Source of the DNA: CAIXSE01 sp040769125
Lineage (GTDB): Bacteria; Actinomycetota; Thermoleophilia; UBA2241
Length of the DNA stretch: 64,000 nucleotides
Direction of reading: 5' to 3'
Assembly: GCA_040769125.1 (NCBI GenBank)
Contig: JAXGLO010000001.1
Location: forward strand, 1,488,001-1,552,000
In this document: positions 33,841-42,001 of the stretch, piece after piece
Numbering within the stretch: the first letter of the stretch is position 1
How the letters are laid out: every line of letters begins with the position of its first letter
Notes under the pieces: model-generated
Told to the model about the DNA's origin: nothing
Database searches by the model: none
The model's input: only the letters and a program-made list of their open reading frames with translations
Program-made: the position numbers and the translations under genes

Positions 33841-34246
33841 GTAGCAAGCCGTAAGCCGGATCCTGTCGTGGGTGACCATCCATCTTGGCTGCCCGTTACC
33901 GGACAGCTCATGCGGCCGAAACCCGGGAGCCTCGGGCGAGCAACCCTCAAACGCTCCCCTATTTGGCCTTGCACCGGGCGGGGCTTGCCGAGCCGGCCTG
34001 TCACCAGGACCGCTGGTGAGCTCTTACCTCACCGTTTCACCCTTACCCGCACCGTCGTCGGAGCTCGTACTGCCCCGCCGACGGCCGCTGGCGGTCTGCT
34101 CTCTGTTGCGCTATCCCTCGGCTTTCGCCGGCTGGACGTTATCCAGCGCCCTGCTCTGTGGTGTCCGGACTTTCCTCGACGGAGAGCCTCGCGAGCTCCG
34201 AAGGGCGTCGCGACGCGGCCCCGCCGCGGCCACCTGGCTTGCTCGA
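33841..34246 (-). ncRNA. rnpB: RNase P RNA, bacterial class A
   Basis: Reverse-strand landmarks appear in the right order: GAGGAAAGTCCGGAC (P4 5' part), AACAGAGAGCAGACCGCC, GGTAAGGGTGAAACGGTGAG, GCAAGGCCAAATAGGGGAGC and CCACGACAGGATCCGGCTTA (P4 3' part and tail). The ends pair as P1 (GAGCAAGCC at about 34236-34244 with GGCTTGCT at about 33843-33850). The length of about 400 nt and the layout fit class A. It is the catalytic RNA that matures tRNA 5' ends. TACACT at 34254-34249 is a possible -10 box. All protein frames crossing it are spurious. Confidence 0.96.
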
Positions 34247-34319
34247 ACAGTGTACCATCGCCGGCGCTGCCGCCGGGCGTCGGGGCGCCGGCGACTACGT
34301 TGTCGTCCAGGCATACGTC

Positions 34320-34445
34320 GCACCGGAAGGCGATGGTCGCGGTCGCCGACGGCGCAGCGCCGGAAGGCGATGGCGCGGAAGGCGATGGCGAAGCGCCGGA
34401 AGACGATTGCGCGGAAGGCGATGGCGCCGGTCGCCGGCGGCGAAG
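34320..34445. repeat. GGAAGGCGATGGCG-type repeats between pgl and rnpB
   Basis: Multiple imperfect copies of GGAAGGCGATGGCGC, about 15 bp and variably spaced, fill most of the gap between the pgl stop and the RNase P RNA 5' end. Open frames across them are compositional. The rnpB promoter must lie just to the left, at about 34247-34290. Confidence 0.55.
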
Positions 34446-34450
34446 CGCCG

Positions 34451-35200
34451 TCAGCCTCGCAGATCCGGGCTCAGCTCGGACGCAGCCGCCTCGTCGAGCA
34501 ACCAGGTGAGCTGGCCGTAGACCGGCGAGACGGCCTGCGCCGGAACCGCCAGAGGCACGCGCAGGCCCTCGAGCACCTCGGCCACCATGCCGACCCTGGC
34601 CGCGCCACTCACCAGGAACCAGACGCGGCGAGCCGCGTTGATCACCGGGTACGTGATAGTGAGCCTGGCGGCGCCGTCGGGCGCCTCCGTAGCCACCGCC
34701 AGCCGATCGTCTTCCTCCAGGGCATCGGCATGCGGGAAGAGGCCCGCCGTGTGGCCGTCCGCGCCGAGGCCGAGCAGGACGAGGTCGAACACGGGCAGCT
34801 CGCTCGCCGGCCGCTCGAGGGCGGCGAGCGCCCGCAGCTCACCGTCGTAGGCCGAGGCAGCCGCCCCGGGCTCGTCCTCGCCGCGCAGGCGGTGCACGTT
34901 GGCCTCCGGCAGCGGTACGTGCTTGAGCAGCGCGTCGCGCGCCATGCCGTAGTTGCTGGCGGGATCATCCGGCGGCACGCAGCGCTCGTCGCTCCAGTAG
35001 ACGTGGACGCGACGCCACGGCACCTTCTTGCTGAACTGCTGCCGGGCGAGCGCCCGGTAGAGGCCGCGCGAGGCTTCACCGCCGTTCAGCGCGACCGCGA
35101 AGCGGCCGCGCGCCGCGGCGCCTCTCTGGGCAGCCGCCGCGAAGAGATCGGCGGCGCGGAGCGCGAGCGCCTCGGCGTCGGGCAGGATCTCGATACTCAT
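34451..35200 (-). CDS. pgl: 6-phosphogluconolactonase
   Basis: The 249-residue protein has the DevB/NagB-fold signatures RRVHVYWSDERCVPPDDPAS then NYGMARDALL, VFDLVLLGLGADGHTAGLFP, and AARRVWFLVSGAAR. The glucosamine-6-phosphate-isomerase-like fold and these motifs define 6-phosphogluconolactonase, the second step of the oxidative pentose phosphate pathway. Its ATG at 35200 has GGGAGCGTC upstream. It lies downstream of pgi and tal on the same strand, separated by a 280-bp repeat-filled gap. No zwf or gnd is present in this window, so the rest of the oxidative branch is elsewhere or missing. Confidence 0.93.
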   Translation of the reverse strand: MSIEILPDAEALALRAADLFAAAAQRGAAARGRFAVALNGGEASRGLYRALARQQFSKKVPWRRVHVYWSDERCVPPDDPASNYGMARDALLKHVPLPEANVHRLRGEDEPGAAASAYDGELRALAALERPASELPVFDLVLLGLGADGHTAGLFPHADALEEDDRLAVATEAPDGAARLTITYPVINAARRVWFLVSGAARVGMVAEVLEGLRVPLAVPAQAVSPVYGQLTWLLDEAAASELSPDLRG

Positions 35201-35305
35201 GTGACGCTCCCTCGGTCTCTGGGCAGCCCCGCTGCCGCGTCGTGTGCCTCATGTGCAGGCCGCCGGTGCACCGGCGCCGCGGCGACGCCGTGCGGGGCGC
35301 CTAGC

Positions 35306-35467
35306 TTCGGCGGCCGTTCAGCGGCCGTCGGCGGCCGTTCGGCGGCCGTTCAGCGGTCGTCGGCGGCCGTTCGGCGGCCGTTCAGCGACAGCTTGGCGGC
35401 CATTCGGCGGCCGCTTGGCGGCCATTCGGCGGCCGCTTGGCGACCGTTCAGTGGCAGCTCGGCGGCC
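35306..35467. repeat. Tandem TTCGGCGGCCG-type repeats between pgi and pgl
   Basis: At least ten imperfect 11-18 bp units around TTCGGCGGCCG and TTCAGCGGCCG (some with GCTTGG) fill the gap between the pgi stop and pgl. Apparent frames through it are periodic artefacts. Each GGCGGCCG-containing unit can form small stems, so the array may also attenuate read-through. Confidence 0.65.
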
Positions 35468-35480
35468 GCCCCGCCGCTCC

Positions 35481-37160
35481 CTACACCGCCCCGGCGACCA
35501 GCTCGGAGAGCCGCGCCAGGCCTGCCTCCAGGTCGTCGCCGAGGCTCACGCGAAGCGCCCGGCACCCGTGTGCACGCAATGCCGCGAGATCTCCGCGCGC
35601 CTGCGCCCGCTTGAGCACGCTGAAGCCGTACGGCTGCCCCGGGATCTCGATGTCTCCAGAGTCGTGCCCCAGGATCTGCAGGAACAAACCCCGGTTGGGG
35701 CCGCCCTTGTGGTACTGGCCGGTGGAGTGCAGGTAGCGCGGCCCGTAGCCCAGGGTGGTCGCAAGCCGCAGGCCGTCGCGCAGTTGCAGGCGAATCGCCT
35801 GCAGCCGCTCCCAGGCGGCGGGATCCGGCGCGACGTAGGCCTGGAGGGCGACGTAGTCGCCGGCCGCCGCCTGCGCGAGGAACTCGCGGAGGGCGGCCGG
35901 CAGGCCCTCGTCGCCGATCGAGAAGGCCAGCTTGGCGGCCTCGCCGCCGGGCAGCTCTTCGAGCAGCTCGCCGCTGGCGACGTAGCCGGCCAGCAGGCGC
36001 TTGGTGTTGTCTTTGCTCTCCTGCACGTTGGGCTGGTCGAAGGGATTGATGCCGAGCACGTAGCCGGCCACAGCGGTGGCCAGCTCCCAGCGGAGAAACT
36101 CGCCGCCGAGCCCGTACGCGTCTGGCAGCTCGTGCTCGGAGACGGGATGGCCCGCCTCGCCCAGGGCGCCGAGCGAGCGCGCGATGGCGGGCTCGGCGGC
36201 GCCGGCGAGGCGTACGCTGCAGAACACGCGGTCGTCGCCGTAGAGCGCCGGCGAGCCCAGCTCCTCGAGGTCGACCGGCAGGATGCCTCTCCCCTCCTTG
36301 CCGGTGCTCTCCGCCACGAGCTGCTCGACCCAGGCGCCCAGCGCCGTAAGCGGCGGCTCAAAGATGAGGGTGAGCTTGTCGCGACCGCGCAGGGCGAGCT
36401 CGCCGAGGACCGCGCCGAGACGGACCGCCGGGTTCTCGGCGGCCGACACGTCGGGGCCGCAGGCAGTGGCGACGGCGCGCACGCCGTCGAGCAGGCGCTC
36501 GAGGTCGACGCCGATCAGGGCGGCCGGCACCAGCCCGAAGAAGCTGAGGGCCGAGTAGCGGCCGCCGATGTCGCCGGGGTTGGTGAAGACGGCGCGGAAG
36601 CCCTGCGCCACGGCGAGCTTCCCGAGCGAGGTTCCCTCGTCGGTGATGGCCACGAAGTGGCGCCCGGCGTGATCGCCGTCGAGAGCCCGCAGGCGCTCGT
36701 AGAAGTAGGAATGGAAGCTGGCCGTCTCGGTGGTGCCGCCGGACTTGCTGGCCACGATGAAGAGCGTGCGCTCGAGGTCGACGGCCGCCTCCACCGCGAC
36801 CACGGCGGCAGGGTCGGTGGAGTCGAGCACGTGCAGCTCGAGGTAGCCGGGGGCCGTGCCGAGCACCGCCTGGAGCACCTCCGGCGCCAGGCTTGAGCCG
36901 CCCATGCCGAGCAGGACCGCGGAGCGGTAGCCCTCGGCCTTCAGCTCGTCGACGAACTCCGTGAGCGCCTCGATCTCGCCGCGAACGCCCTCGAAGACGC
37001 CGAGCCAGCCGAGCGAGTTGCCGATGATCGCCTGATGGGCGTCGTCGTCCGCCTTCCAGAGAGACGGATCCGCGCTCCAGAGACGCTCGGGGACGCCCGC
37101 CTCGTCCAGGGCGGCGAGTCGCTTCGCCAGCGCCGCCTCGAATACCTCCGCCGCACCCAT
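35481..37160 (-). CDS. pgi: Glucose-6-phosphate isomerase
   Basis: The 559-residue protein shows the SIS-domain phosphosugar isomerase motifs: LLGMGGSSLAPEVLQAVL, FIVASKSGGTTETASFHSYF, VFTNPGDIGGRYSALSFFGL and, near the end, LHSTGQYHKGGPNRGLFLQI. The SGGTTE loop and the GQYHKGG lysine region match PGI active-site elements. The length and sequence style match actinobacterial and cyanobacterial-type PGIs that are often fused to transaldolase. Here tal is a separate gene ending 1 bp before the pgi ATG, as though a fusion was split or not yet formed. Reaction: glucose-6-P to fructose-6-P. Confidence 0.93.
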   Translation of the reverse strand: MGAAEVFEAALAKRLAALDEAGVPERLWSADPSLWKADDDAHQAIIGNSLGWLGVFEGVRGEIEALTEFVDELKAEGYRSAVLLGMGGSSLAPEVLQAVLGTAPGYLELHVLDSTDPAAVVAVEAAVDLERTLFIVASKSGGTTETASFHSYFYERLRALDGDHAGRHFVAITDEGTSLGKLAVAQGFRAVFTNPGDIGGRYSALSFFGLVPAALIGVDLERLLDGVRAVATACGPDVSAAENPAVRLGAVLGELALRGRDKLTLIFEPPLTALGAWVEQLVAESTGKEGRGILPVDLEELGSPALYGDDRVFCSVRLAGAAEPAIARSLGALGEAGHPVSEHELPDAYGLGGEFLRWELATAVAGYVLGINPFDQPNVQESKDNTKRLLAGYVASGELLEELPGGEAAKLAFSIGDEGLPAALREFLAQAAAGDYVALQAYVAPDPAAWERLQAIRLQLRDGLRLATTLGYGPRYLHSTGQYHKGGPNRGLFLQILGHDSGDIEIPGQPYGFSVLKRAQARGDLAALRAHGCRALRVSLGDDLEAGLARLSELVAGAV

Positions 37161-37161
37161 G

Positions 37162-38316
37162 TCAGTCCATCCTTCCAGTCAACAGCTCCCGTCGCCTCTC
37201 CTCGACCATCGCGACGACGGCGTCGTAAGCCTGTACGAAGAGGGTGACGCCCTCCTTCTGGAGCTGAGCGCCGACGCGCTCCATCTCGATGCCCAGCCTG
37301 CTGAGCTCACGCAGTATACGATGCGCCTCGTCGAGGTGCCGATCGACGGTCCGCGCCGGCACGCCGTGGTGGTTGAACGCGTTCCAGGTTGCCTCGGGCA
37401 GCGTGTTCACGGTGTGCTCGCCGATGAGCTCGTCCACATAGAGAACGTCCGAGTAGGCCGGGTTCTTGGTGCCCGTGCTGGCCCAGAGCACGCGCTGCAC
37501 CTTGGCGCCGGAGGCCGCGATCAGCTGCCATTCACGGCCGTTCAGGTAGCTGCAGAAGCGCTCGTAGATGAGCTTGCTGTTGGCGAGGGCAGCCTTGCCC
37601 TTGAGCGCCTTCAACTGCCGGGCCTCCCCCTCATCGTCCGCGTCGGCGATGCGCTCGTCGAGCAGCCTGTCGACGAGCGTGTCGACGCGCGACACGAAGA
37701 TGCTGGTGACGGAGGAGCAGGCGCGAATGGTGCGATCGCGCTGCAGGCGGTACTCGAGGGCCTCAAGGTAGGCCTCGGCCACCGCCTCGTACTGCGCCAT
37801 CGAGAAGAGGAGGGTGATGTTGATGTTGAGCCCGTTGCGCAGGCACTCGACAACGGCCGGCACGCCCTCTTTGGTGCCGGGGATCTTGATCATCACGTTG
37901 GGGCGATCGACGGCCGCGAACAGCCGCTCGGCCTCCTCAACGGTATTCTGCACATCGTAGGCGTAGTGCGGCGAGACCTCGATGGAGACGAAGCCGTCCT
38001 CTCCCCCGCTCTCGAGGTACACCGGCGCCAGCACATCGCAGGCGGCGCGCACGTCGGCCACCGCCAGGTGGTCGAAGATCTCGTGAGCGTCGAGGCCCTT
38101 CTCGGCAAGCGCCAGAATGTCTTTGTCGTAGGCGTTACCGGCGCCCACGGCCTTCTCGAAGATGGCAGGGTTGCTCGTGACGCCGCCCAGGCAGTCACGC
38201 TCGACCATGCGCTCCAGCGCGCCGCTGGAGACGAGTTCGCGGCTGATGTAATCGAACCACGGGCTTTGGCCGAACTGACGCAATTGCGCGAGGCGACTCT
38301 GAGCGACTCTCGGCAT
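37162..38316 (-). CDS. tal: Transaldolase
   Basis: The 384-residue protein has LGGVTSNPAIFEKAVG (family signature), VSIEVSPHYAYD, NVMIKIPGTKEGVPAV with the Schiff-base lysine, NINITLLFSMAQYEAVAEAY, SSVTSIFVSRVDTLVD and VLWASTGTKNPAYSD. This is the class II/longer transaldolase typical of actinobacteria. The ATG at 38316 is preferred because GAGGAG lies ten bases upstream; a GTG at 38325, overlapping the previous stop, is too close to that site. It links the pentose phosphate pathway and glycolysis with pgi. Upstream in the same operon is a transketolase remnant. Confidence 0.93.
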   Translation of the reverse strand: MPRVAQSRLAQLRQFGQSPWFDYISRELVSSGALERMVERDCLGGVTSNPAIFEKAVGAGNAYDKDILALAEKGLDAHEIFDHLAVADVRAACDVLAPVYLESGGEDGFVSIEVSPHYAYDVQNTVEEAERLFAAVDRPNVMIKIPGTKEGVPAVVECLRNGLNINITLLFSMAQYEAVAEAYLEALEYRLQRDRTIRACSSVTSIFVSRVDTLVDRLLDERIADADDEGEARQLKALKGKAALANSKLIYERFCSYLNGREWQLIAASGAKVQRVLWASTGTKNPAYSDVLYVDELIGEHTVNTLPEATWNAFNHHGVPARTVDRHLDEAHRILRELSRLGIEMERVGAQLQKEGVTLFVQAYDAVVAMVEERRRELLTGRMD

Positions 38317-38321
38317 CGCGA

Positions 38322-38762
38322 TCACTCTCCTCTCGCCGACAGGGCACGCGCCCTGACGTAGACGTTCTCAACGGTGAAGCCGAGCTCGGCGAGGAGGCCC
38401 TCGGCGGGCGCCGAGGCGCCGCAGCAATCGAGGTTGAGGATCTCGCCGTCACAGCAGGTCCAGCGCCCCCGACCGACGCCGACGGCCGCCTCGGCCGCCG
38501 AGAGGCGGCGACGGGCGGCGGGCAGCACGCTGCCGTGCGGGGCCGAGGGCACGAAGCGGTCGCGGTCGGGCACATGCAGGTCGGCCGGGCGGTGGCGCCG
38601 ACGCCAGGCCCGGAGGACACGTGCGGCCGGGGGCGGCGCCATGGGCAGCCCCGCATGCCCGGAGCCGGCCCGCTCGACGGCGTCAACAGCCAGGAAACAG
38701 ACGGTGTTGACGACGCATCGATCGGCGAACGCCGCATCGTGCGCCACGGCGATCTCGGTCAT
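38322..38762 (-). pseudogene. Transketolase with a large internal deletion (N- and C-terminal ends joined)
   Basis: The 146-residue frame starts CVVNTVCFLAVDAVERAGSG, then HAGLPMAPPPAARVL and PDRDRFVPSAPHGSVL. This is the transketolase N-terminus (normally NTLRFLAVDAVEKANSGHPGLPMGAAPMA... PDRDRFVLSAGHGSML). It ends FG-like CGASAPAEGLLAELGFTVENVYVRARAL, the transketolase C-terminus (FGASAPGETLLEKFGFTVENV). About 500 residues between them, including the GDG thiamine-diphosphate site, are gone. Key residues of the N-part are also altered (GHPG to GHAG). The frame is still open with an RBS-like AAGG and is coupled to tal, so it may only act to pass ribosomes on. It cannot be an active transketolase. 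Confidence 0.85.
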
Positions 38763-38871
38763 GCTGCCTGCCTTCTATATGGTCGGGGGTGAGGGCGGCC
38801 TTCCGCAGCTGATCGCGCTAGTCAACCGGTTTGGCGCGCGTTTGACAAGGGCTCACGCCCGAGCAGGCGGC

Positions 38872-39249
38872 TCAGTACTCGCCTTCCTCGGGGACGATGC
38901 AGACGAATGAGAGCGGCTCGTCGCCGGAGTTGGTGAACTGATGGACGACGCCGGACGGGACGTAGGCATACGAGCCTGCCTCCAGCGGATGATCGACGCC
39001 GTCGAGGTGCAGCTCGCCACAGCCGGAGGCCACGAAGTTGATGTGCGGCCAGTCGTGGGCGTGCCGCGGCGTATGGCCGCCGGGCTCGATGTCGAAGAGG
39101 CGCATCACCCAGCCCGTCCAGCCCTCGACCGGCGAGACCGGCACGCGCTTGACCACGCCGACGACGCCCTCGCCGGCCATCGGCACGGCCGGCACCTGAT
39201 TCTTGCTGCCGACCGCCCCGCGAGCGCCGGCCCCTGAGCTTCCGTTCAT
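38872..39249 (-). CDS. Small cupin_2-domain protein
   Basis: The 125-residue protein has one cupin barrel: MRLFDIEPGGHTPRHAHDWP then HINFVASGCGELHLDG (motif 1, metal-binding H-x-H...), GSYAYVPSGVVHQFTNSGDE (motif 2) and PLSFVCIVPEEGEY. Length and motifs fit stand-alone cupins of sugar or amino-acid metabolism or regulation; the ligand is unknown. The ATG at 39249 follows two tandem GATGAGGTGAC copies, so the ribosome site is duplicated. The copies include further in-frame or near-frame ATG/GTG codons. It is a monocistronic minus-strand gene between the tkt remnant and the VWA gene. Confidence 0.85.
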   Translation of the reverse strand: MNGSSGAGARGAVGSKNQVPAVPMAGEGVVGVVKRVPVSPVEGWTGWVMRLFDIEPGGHTPRHAHDWPHINFVASGCGELHLDGVDHPLEAGSYAYVPSGVVHQFTNSGDEPLSFVCIVPEEGEY

Positions 39250-39379
39250 CGTCACCTCATCGTCACCTCATCGTCACCTCGCACTGTCTCGTAGGGTACA
39301 CCAGCTTCAGCAAGCTGACCGTTTGCCCGATGGTGTTGTCCGCCGTGACGACGCTTCAATCATTGCGCCAGCTTCCGCC

Positions 39380-40294
39380 CTACCGCAACACCCGGTTGGC
39401 GACGTCCATGAGGCGCGACGGCAGGTCACGGTAGGCGCGCACCGGGAAGACGTCGCCGCGGCCGGCGTCGGCGAGGCGGCGGCAGAGCCCGGGGTTCATC
39501 TTGTAGTCCTCGGTGAGGAGCACGAAGAGCCGCGGGAAGCGATAGGCGAACGGCAGAGGGTCGTCGCCGGCGGTCACGACCCCGTCCGTGATGAGCAGGC
39601 CGCTCCGCCGCGGGTTGCGGCCGCGCTCGAGCTCCCTGGCTCCTTCCTCGAGCCCCGCCGCGATGTTCGTATAGCCGCGCACCGGCTGATCGAGCATGCG
39701 CCGCACCACCTCCTCCGGAGGATCCGGGACGTCGAGGCGACTCACGACGCGAGCATCGCTCCCGAAGGTGACGACCGAGACGTCCTCGGGCCGCAGCTTG
39801 AGCGCAAGCGCCGCGGCGGCCACCGCGGCGATCGCCGTGTTCTCGCCCGACATCGAGAGCGACGCGTCGACCATGAGCACCACCTGGTGGCGGCGCTCGA
39901 CACGGCGACGCATCACCCAGTCGCCCGGCTCAGGGTACGGCTTGCCGAGGACGTTATCGACGGTGTCCTCGAGGTCCAGCTCTCCCCCGTGCGGCTCCCG
40001 CATCGGCTCCCGGATCGTCTGGGTGGCGCCGCGGAGGGGGCCGACGAGGCGGGAGGCGCGCGCCAGGACCGAGCGCGCCGCAAGACGCTCGGCGTACATG
40101 CGCAGGTCGGGGTTGAGGATCCGGCAGCCCGCGGCCGAGATCTTGACGGCAACAGTCCAGCCGTCCAGCTTGTCGAGCGGCACGTTGTACTTGGCCGCGA
40201 GGGCCGGCATCGCCTCGTCGCTCGTCGGCATCGACTCGTGCGTCGAGGCGCGGCCGGGCATCCCGACGATCTCGAAGCGCCCCCGGTGCCGCAA
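39380..40294 (-). CDS. VWA-domain protein paired with MoxR ATPase
   Basis: The 304-residue protein has a von Willebrand A domain in its C-terminal half with a complete MIDAS: VVLMVDASLSMSGENTA (DxSxS), PVRGYTNIAAGLEEGA (Thr) and GLLITDGVVTAGDDP (Asp). The N-terminal half is helical and basic. It follows the MoxR-like gene by 20 bp on the same strand. MoxR/VWA pairs act as chaperone-like machines that insert metals or remodel partner complexes (as in NorQ/NorD or CbbQ/CbbO). The partner enzyme is not visible here. The start is uncertain: TTG at 40294 or ATG at 40261. Confidence 0.85.
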   Translation of the reverse strand: MRHRGRFEIVGMPGRASTHESMPTSDEAMPALAAKYNVPLDKLDGWTVAVKISAAGCRILNPDLRMYAERLAARSVLARASRLVGPLRGATQTIREPMREPHGGELDLEDTVDNVLGKPYPEPGDWVMRRRVERRHQVVLMVDASLSMSGENTAIAAVAAAALALKLRPEDVSVVTFGSDARVVSRLDVPDPPEEVVRRMLDQPVRGYTNIAAGLEEGARELERGRNPRRSGLLITDGVVTAGDDPLPFAYRFPRLFVLLTEDYKMNPGLCRRLADAGRGDVFPVRAYRDLPSRLMDVANRVLR

Positions 40295-40314
40295 CCTCCG
40301 CCCGCCGGGGGCGT

Positions 40315-41322
40315 CTACGCTTTTGGGCGGTCGCGCTCCCGCTCGCCGAGGAGGACGACGTCGGGGTCTTCGCCGCGATCGACGACGATCGTAAACAGCT
40401 CGTCGAGGGCAGCGCCGAAATCGGCGTCGATGTCGTCGCGCAGGTCGACGCGCGTGACGAGCGCGGCCTCGGCCGCGCGGCGCAGCGTCTCGCGGCCCAC
40501 GCCGCCGTCGGCCTCGAGCCGCCCACCGGCCTCGCGCCGCCCACCGGCCTCGCGCTTTCCACCGGCCTTGTGCTGCCCATCGGCCTCGCGTCGCCCGCCG
40601 GCCTCGTCCTGCCCACCGGCCAGAGCCTCGGCGATGGCCACCATGGAGATGGCGCCGCGCACCGAGGCGCCCTTGCGAAAGCGGCTGTGCAGGCGCGTGC
40701 CGCGCACGATCCGCACCGCCGTGCGCACCAGATCCTCGTCCTGCGAGCCCGTCTCGGCGACGACGATCGCCTCCTCCTCGGCGGCCGCCTGGTACTCAAG
40801 CGCCAGGTGCTCGAAGCGGTCGCGCAGCGCCTCCGAGAGATGGCCGGTGGCCACGTACTCCACGGGGTTCTGCGTGGCGATCACCTGGAAGCCCTCAGCG
40901 GCGCGCACCTCACCGATGTGCGGCACCTGCAGCAGGCGCTCGTCGAGCGCCGGCAGCAGCACGTTCTGCACGGACTCCGGCATGCGGTTGAGCTCGTTGA
41001 TGAAGAGCACCTTGCCGCCGCGCATGGCCTCCACCAGCGGCCCGGCGAAGAACGTCTCCTCGCGGTAGCCCTGCTTGAGGACGAGCGGCGGGTCGAACCA
41101 GCCGGTCAGCTTGCCCTCGGAGAAGCGGTCGTCGCCGTCGACGCGCACGGTCTCGCGGCCGAGATGGGCACAGATGGCGAGCGCGATGCTCGTCTTCCCC
41201 ACGCCGACGGGGCCCTCGAGCAGAAGACAGCGCCCCGCTCCGAGCACGGCCAGCGCCATTCCCAGCTCGGCCTCCCGGCCGACGATGCCGTGTTCCTCCT
41301 GGATCCTGCGGATGGAGGTCAC
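40315..41322 (-). CDS. MoxR-family AAA+ ATPase
   Basis: The 335-residue protein has Walker A LLLEGPVGVGKTSIALAI, Walker B GGKVLFINELNRMPESVQNV, sensor-1 FQVIATQNPVEYVATGHLSE and ALRDRFEHLALE, the MoxR pattern. A GTG at 41322 has GAGGAGG upstream. Within the C-terminal lid a low-complexity run of about 40 residues (units such as AGGRREA, AGGKREA and ADGQHKA) interrupts the domain; it encodes a tandem DNA repeat and is probably a surface loop. It is co-transcribed with the VWA gene downstream. Substrate is unknown. Confidence 0.88.
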   Translation of the reverse strand: MTSIRRIQEEHGIVGREAELGMALAVLGAGRCLLLEGPVGVGKTSIALAICAHLGRETVRVDGDDRFSEGKLTGWFDPPLVLKQGYREETFFAGPLVEAMRGGKVLFINELNRMPESVQNVLLPALDERLLQVPHIGEVRAAEGFQVIATQNPVEYVATGHLSEALRDRFEHLALEYQAAAEEEAIVVAETGSQDEDLVRTAVRIVRGTRLHSRFRKGASVRGAISMVAIAEALAGGQDEAGGRREADGQHKAGGKREAGGRREAGGRLEADGGVGRETLRRAAEAALVTRVDLRDDIDADFGAALDELFTIVVDRGEDPDVVLLGERERDRPKA

Positions 41323-41448
41323 GCCTGCCTCCTCACGTCGCTGAGACCGGCGCCGCCTCAACGGCCGGCGCCGCCCGGGACAAGTCTAGCAGCGCCAGAG
41401 GCTACGCGGAGCGCCAGGGAGAGGCGCCTCTGCGACCCACTAGCCCAA

Positions 41449-41466
41449 CATAACTCCTGAGTTATG
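41449..41466. promoter_or_regulatory. Perfect 8-2-8 palindrome upstream of the HTH/SecB-like pair
   Basis: CATAACTC-CT-GAGTTATG is a perfect inverted repeat about 70 bp before the HTH gene. It is AT-richer than the surroundings. It is the expected autoregulatory operator for the HTH antitoxin. Confidence 0.65.
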
Positions 41467-41536
41467 ATGAAGCTGAAAATCCATCGCAAAGGGCACGCGG
41501 AACGTCATGGCGATCTCCGACCATCGAGGAGGAAAC

Positions 41537-42001
41537 GTGAACGGCAGGTCGTTCAAGGAGCTGTTCGACGAGGCTGAGCGCCACCCGGAGTTCTACAAGG
41601 AGCTGGCGATCATCGAGTTCACCGAGGAGCTCTCGCGGGTGATGCGCGAGCAGAGGGTTACGGCTACCGAGCTTGGCCGCCGCATCGGAGCATCCCAGGC
41701 GTACATCTCCCGCGTGCTGAACGGCGGCGCCAACTTCACACTCGGCAGCATGACCAAGCTCGCCATGGCGTTGGGCAAGGAGCTGAAGATACACCTCGCA
41801 CCGGTGCGCATGGTAACCACTTGGCACGACCACGCTCCCGCCGCCCGCACGACCACGGCAGGCGGCAGCGTCATCGAGGTCGACTTCGCGGAACCGGCCC
41901 ACAAGCACCCACGTTTCCTCACCGCTGCCTCCACGCCTCTCGCCAGTCTCGCGATCGGAAACGAGGGGGTGAGCGATGGCCGGCCCACCTCTGCAGCTTG
42001 A
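41537..42001 (+). CDS. HigA-like XRE antitoxin with C-terminal extension
   Basis: The 154-residue protein has an N-terminal helix (FKELFDEAERHPEFYKELAI), an XRE helix-turn-helix at about 30-90 (EQRVTATELGRRIGASQAYI, SRVLNGGANFTLGSMTKLAM) and a flexible Thr/Pro/His-rich C-terminal extension of about 60 residues. GTG at 41537 is chosen over ATG at 41507, because GAGGAGGAAAC directly precedes it. It overlaps the SecB-like gene by 26 bp. In toxin-antitoxin-chaperone (TAC) systems the HigA antitoxin carries a C-terminal chaperone-addiction segment, which the extension could be. No HigB toxin is found on either side. Confidence 0.8.
   Translation: MNGRSFKELFDEAERHPEFYKELAIIEFTEELSRVMREQRVTATELGRRIGASQAYISRVLNGGANFTLGSMTKLAMALGKELKIHLAPVRMVTTWHDHAPAARTTTAGGSVIEVDFAEPAHKHPRFLTAASTPLASLAIGNEGVSDGRPTSAA

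Noticed and set aside
33872..35614. 580-residue plus-strand frame across RNase P RNA and pgl
   Set aside because: It crosses a well-supported structural RNA and a conserved gene in antisense.
41465..41575. Possible decayed toxin (MMKLKIHRKGHAERHGD...) before the HTH gene
   Set aside because: It is only about 37 codons, with no RelE/HigB features, and likely fortuitous. It is mentioned because a toxin would be expected here.
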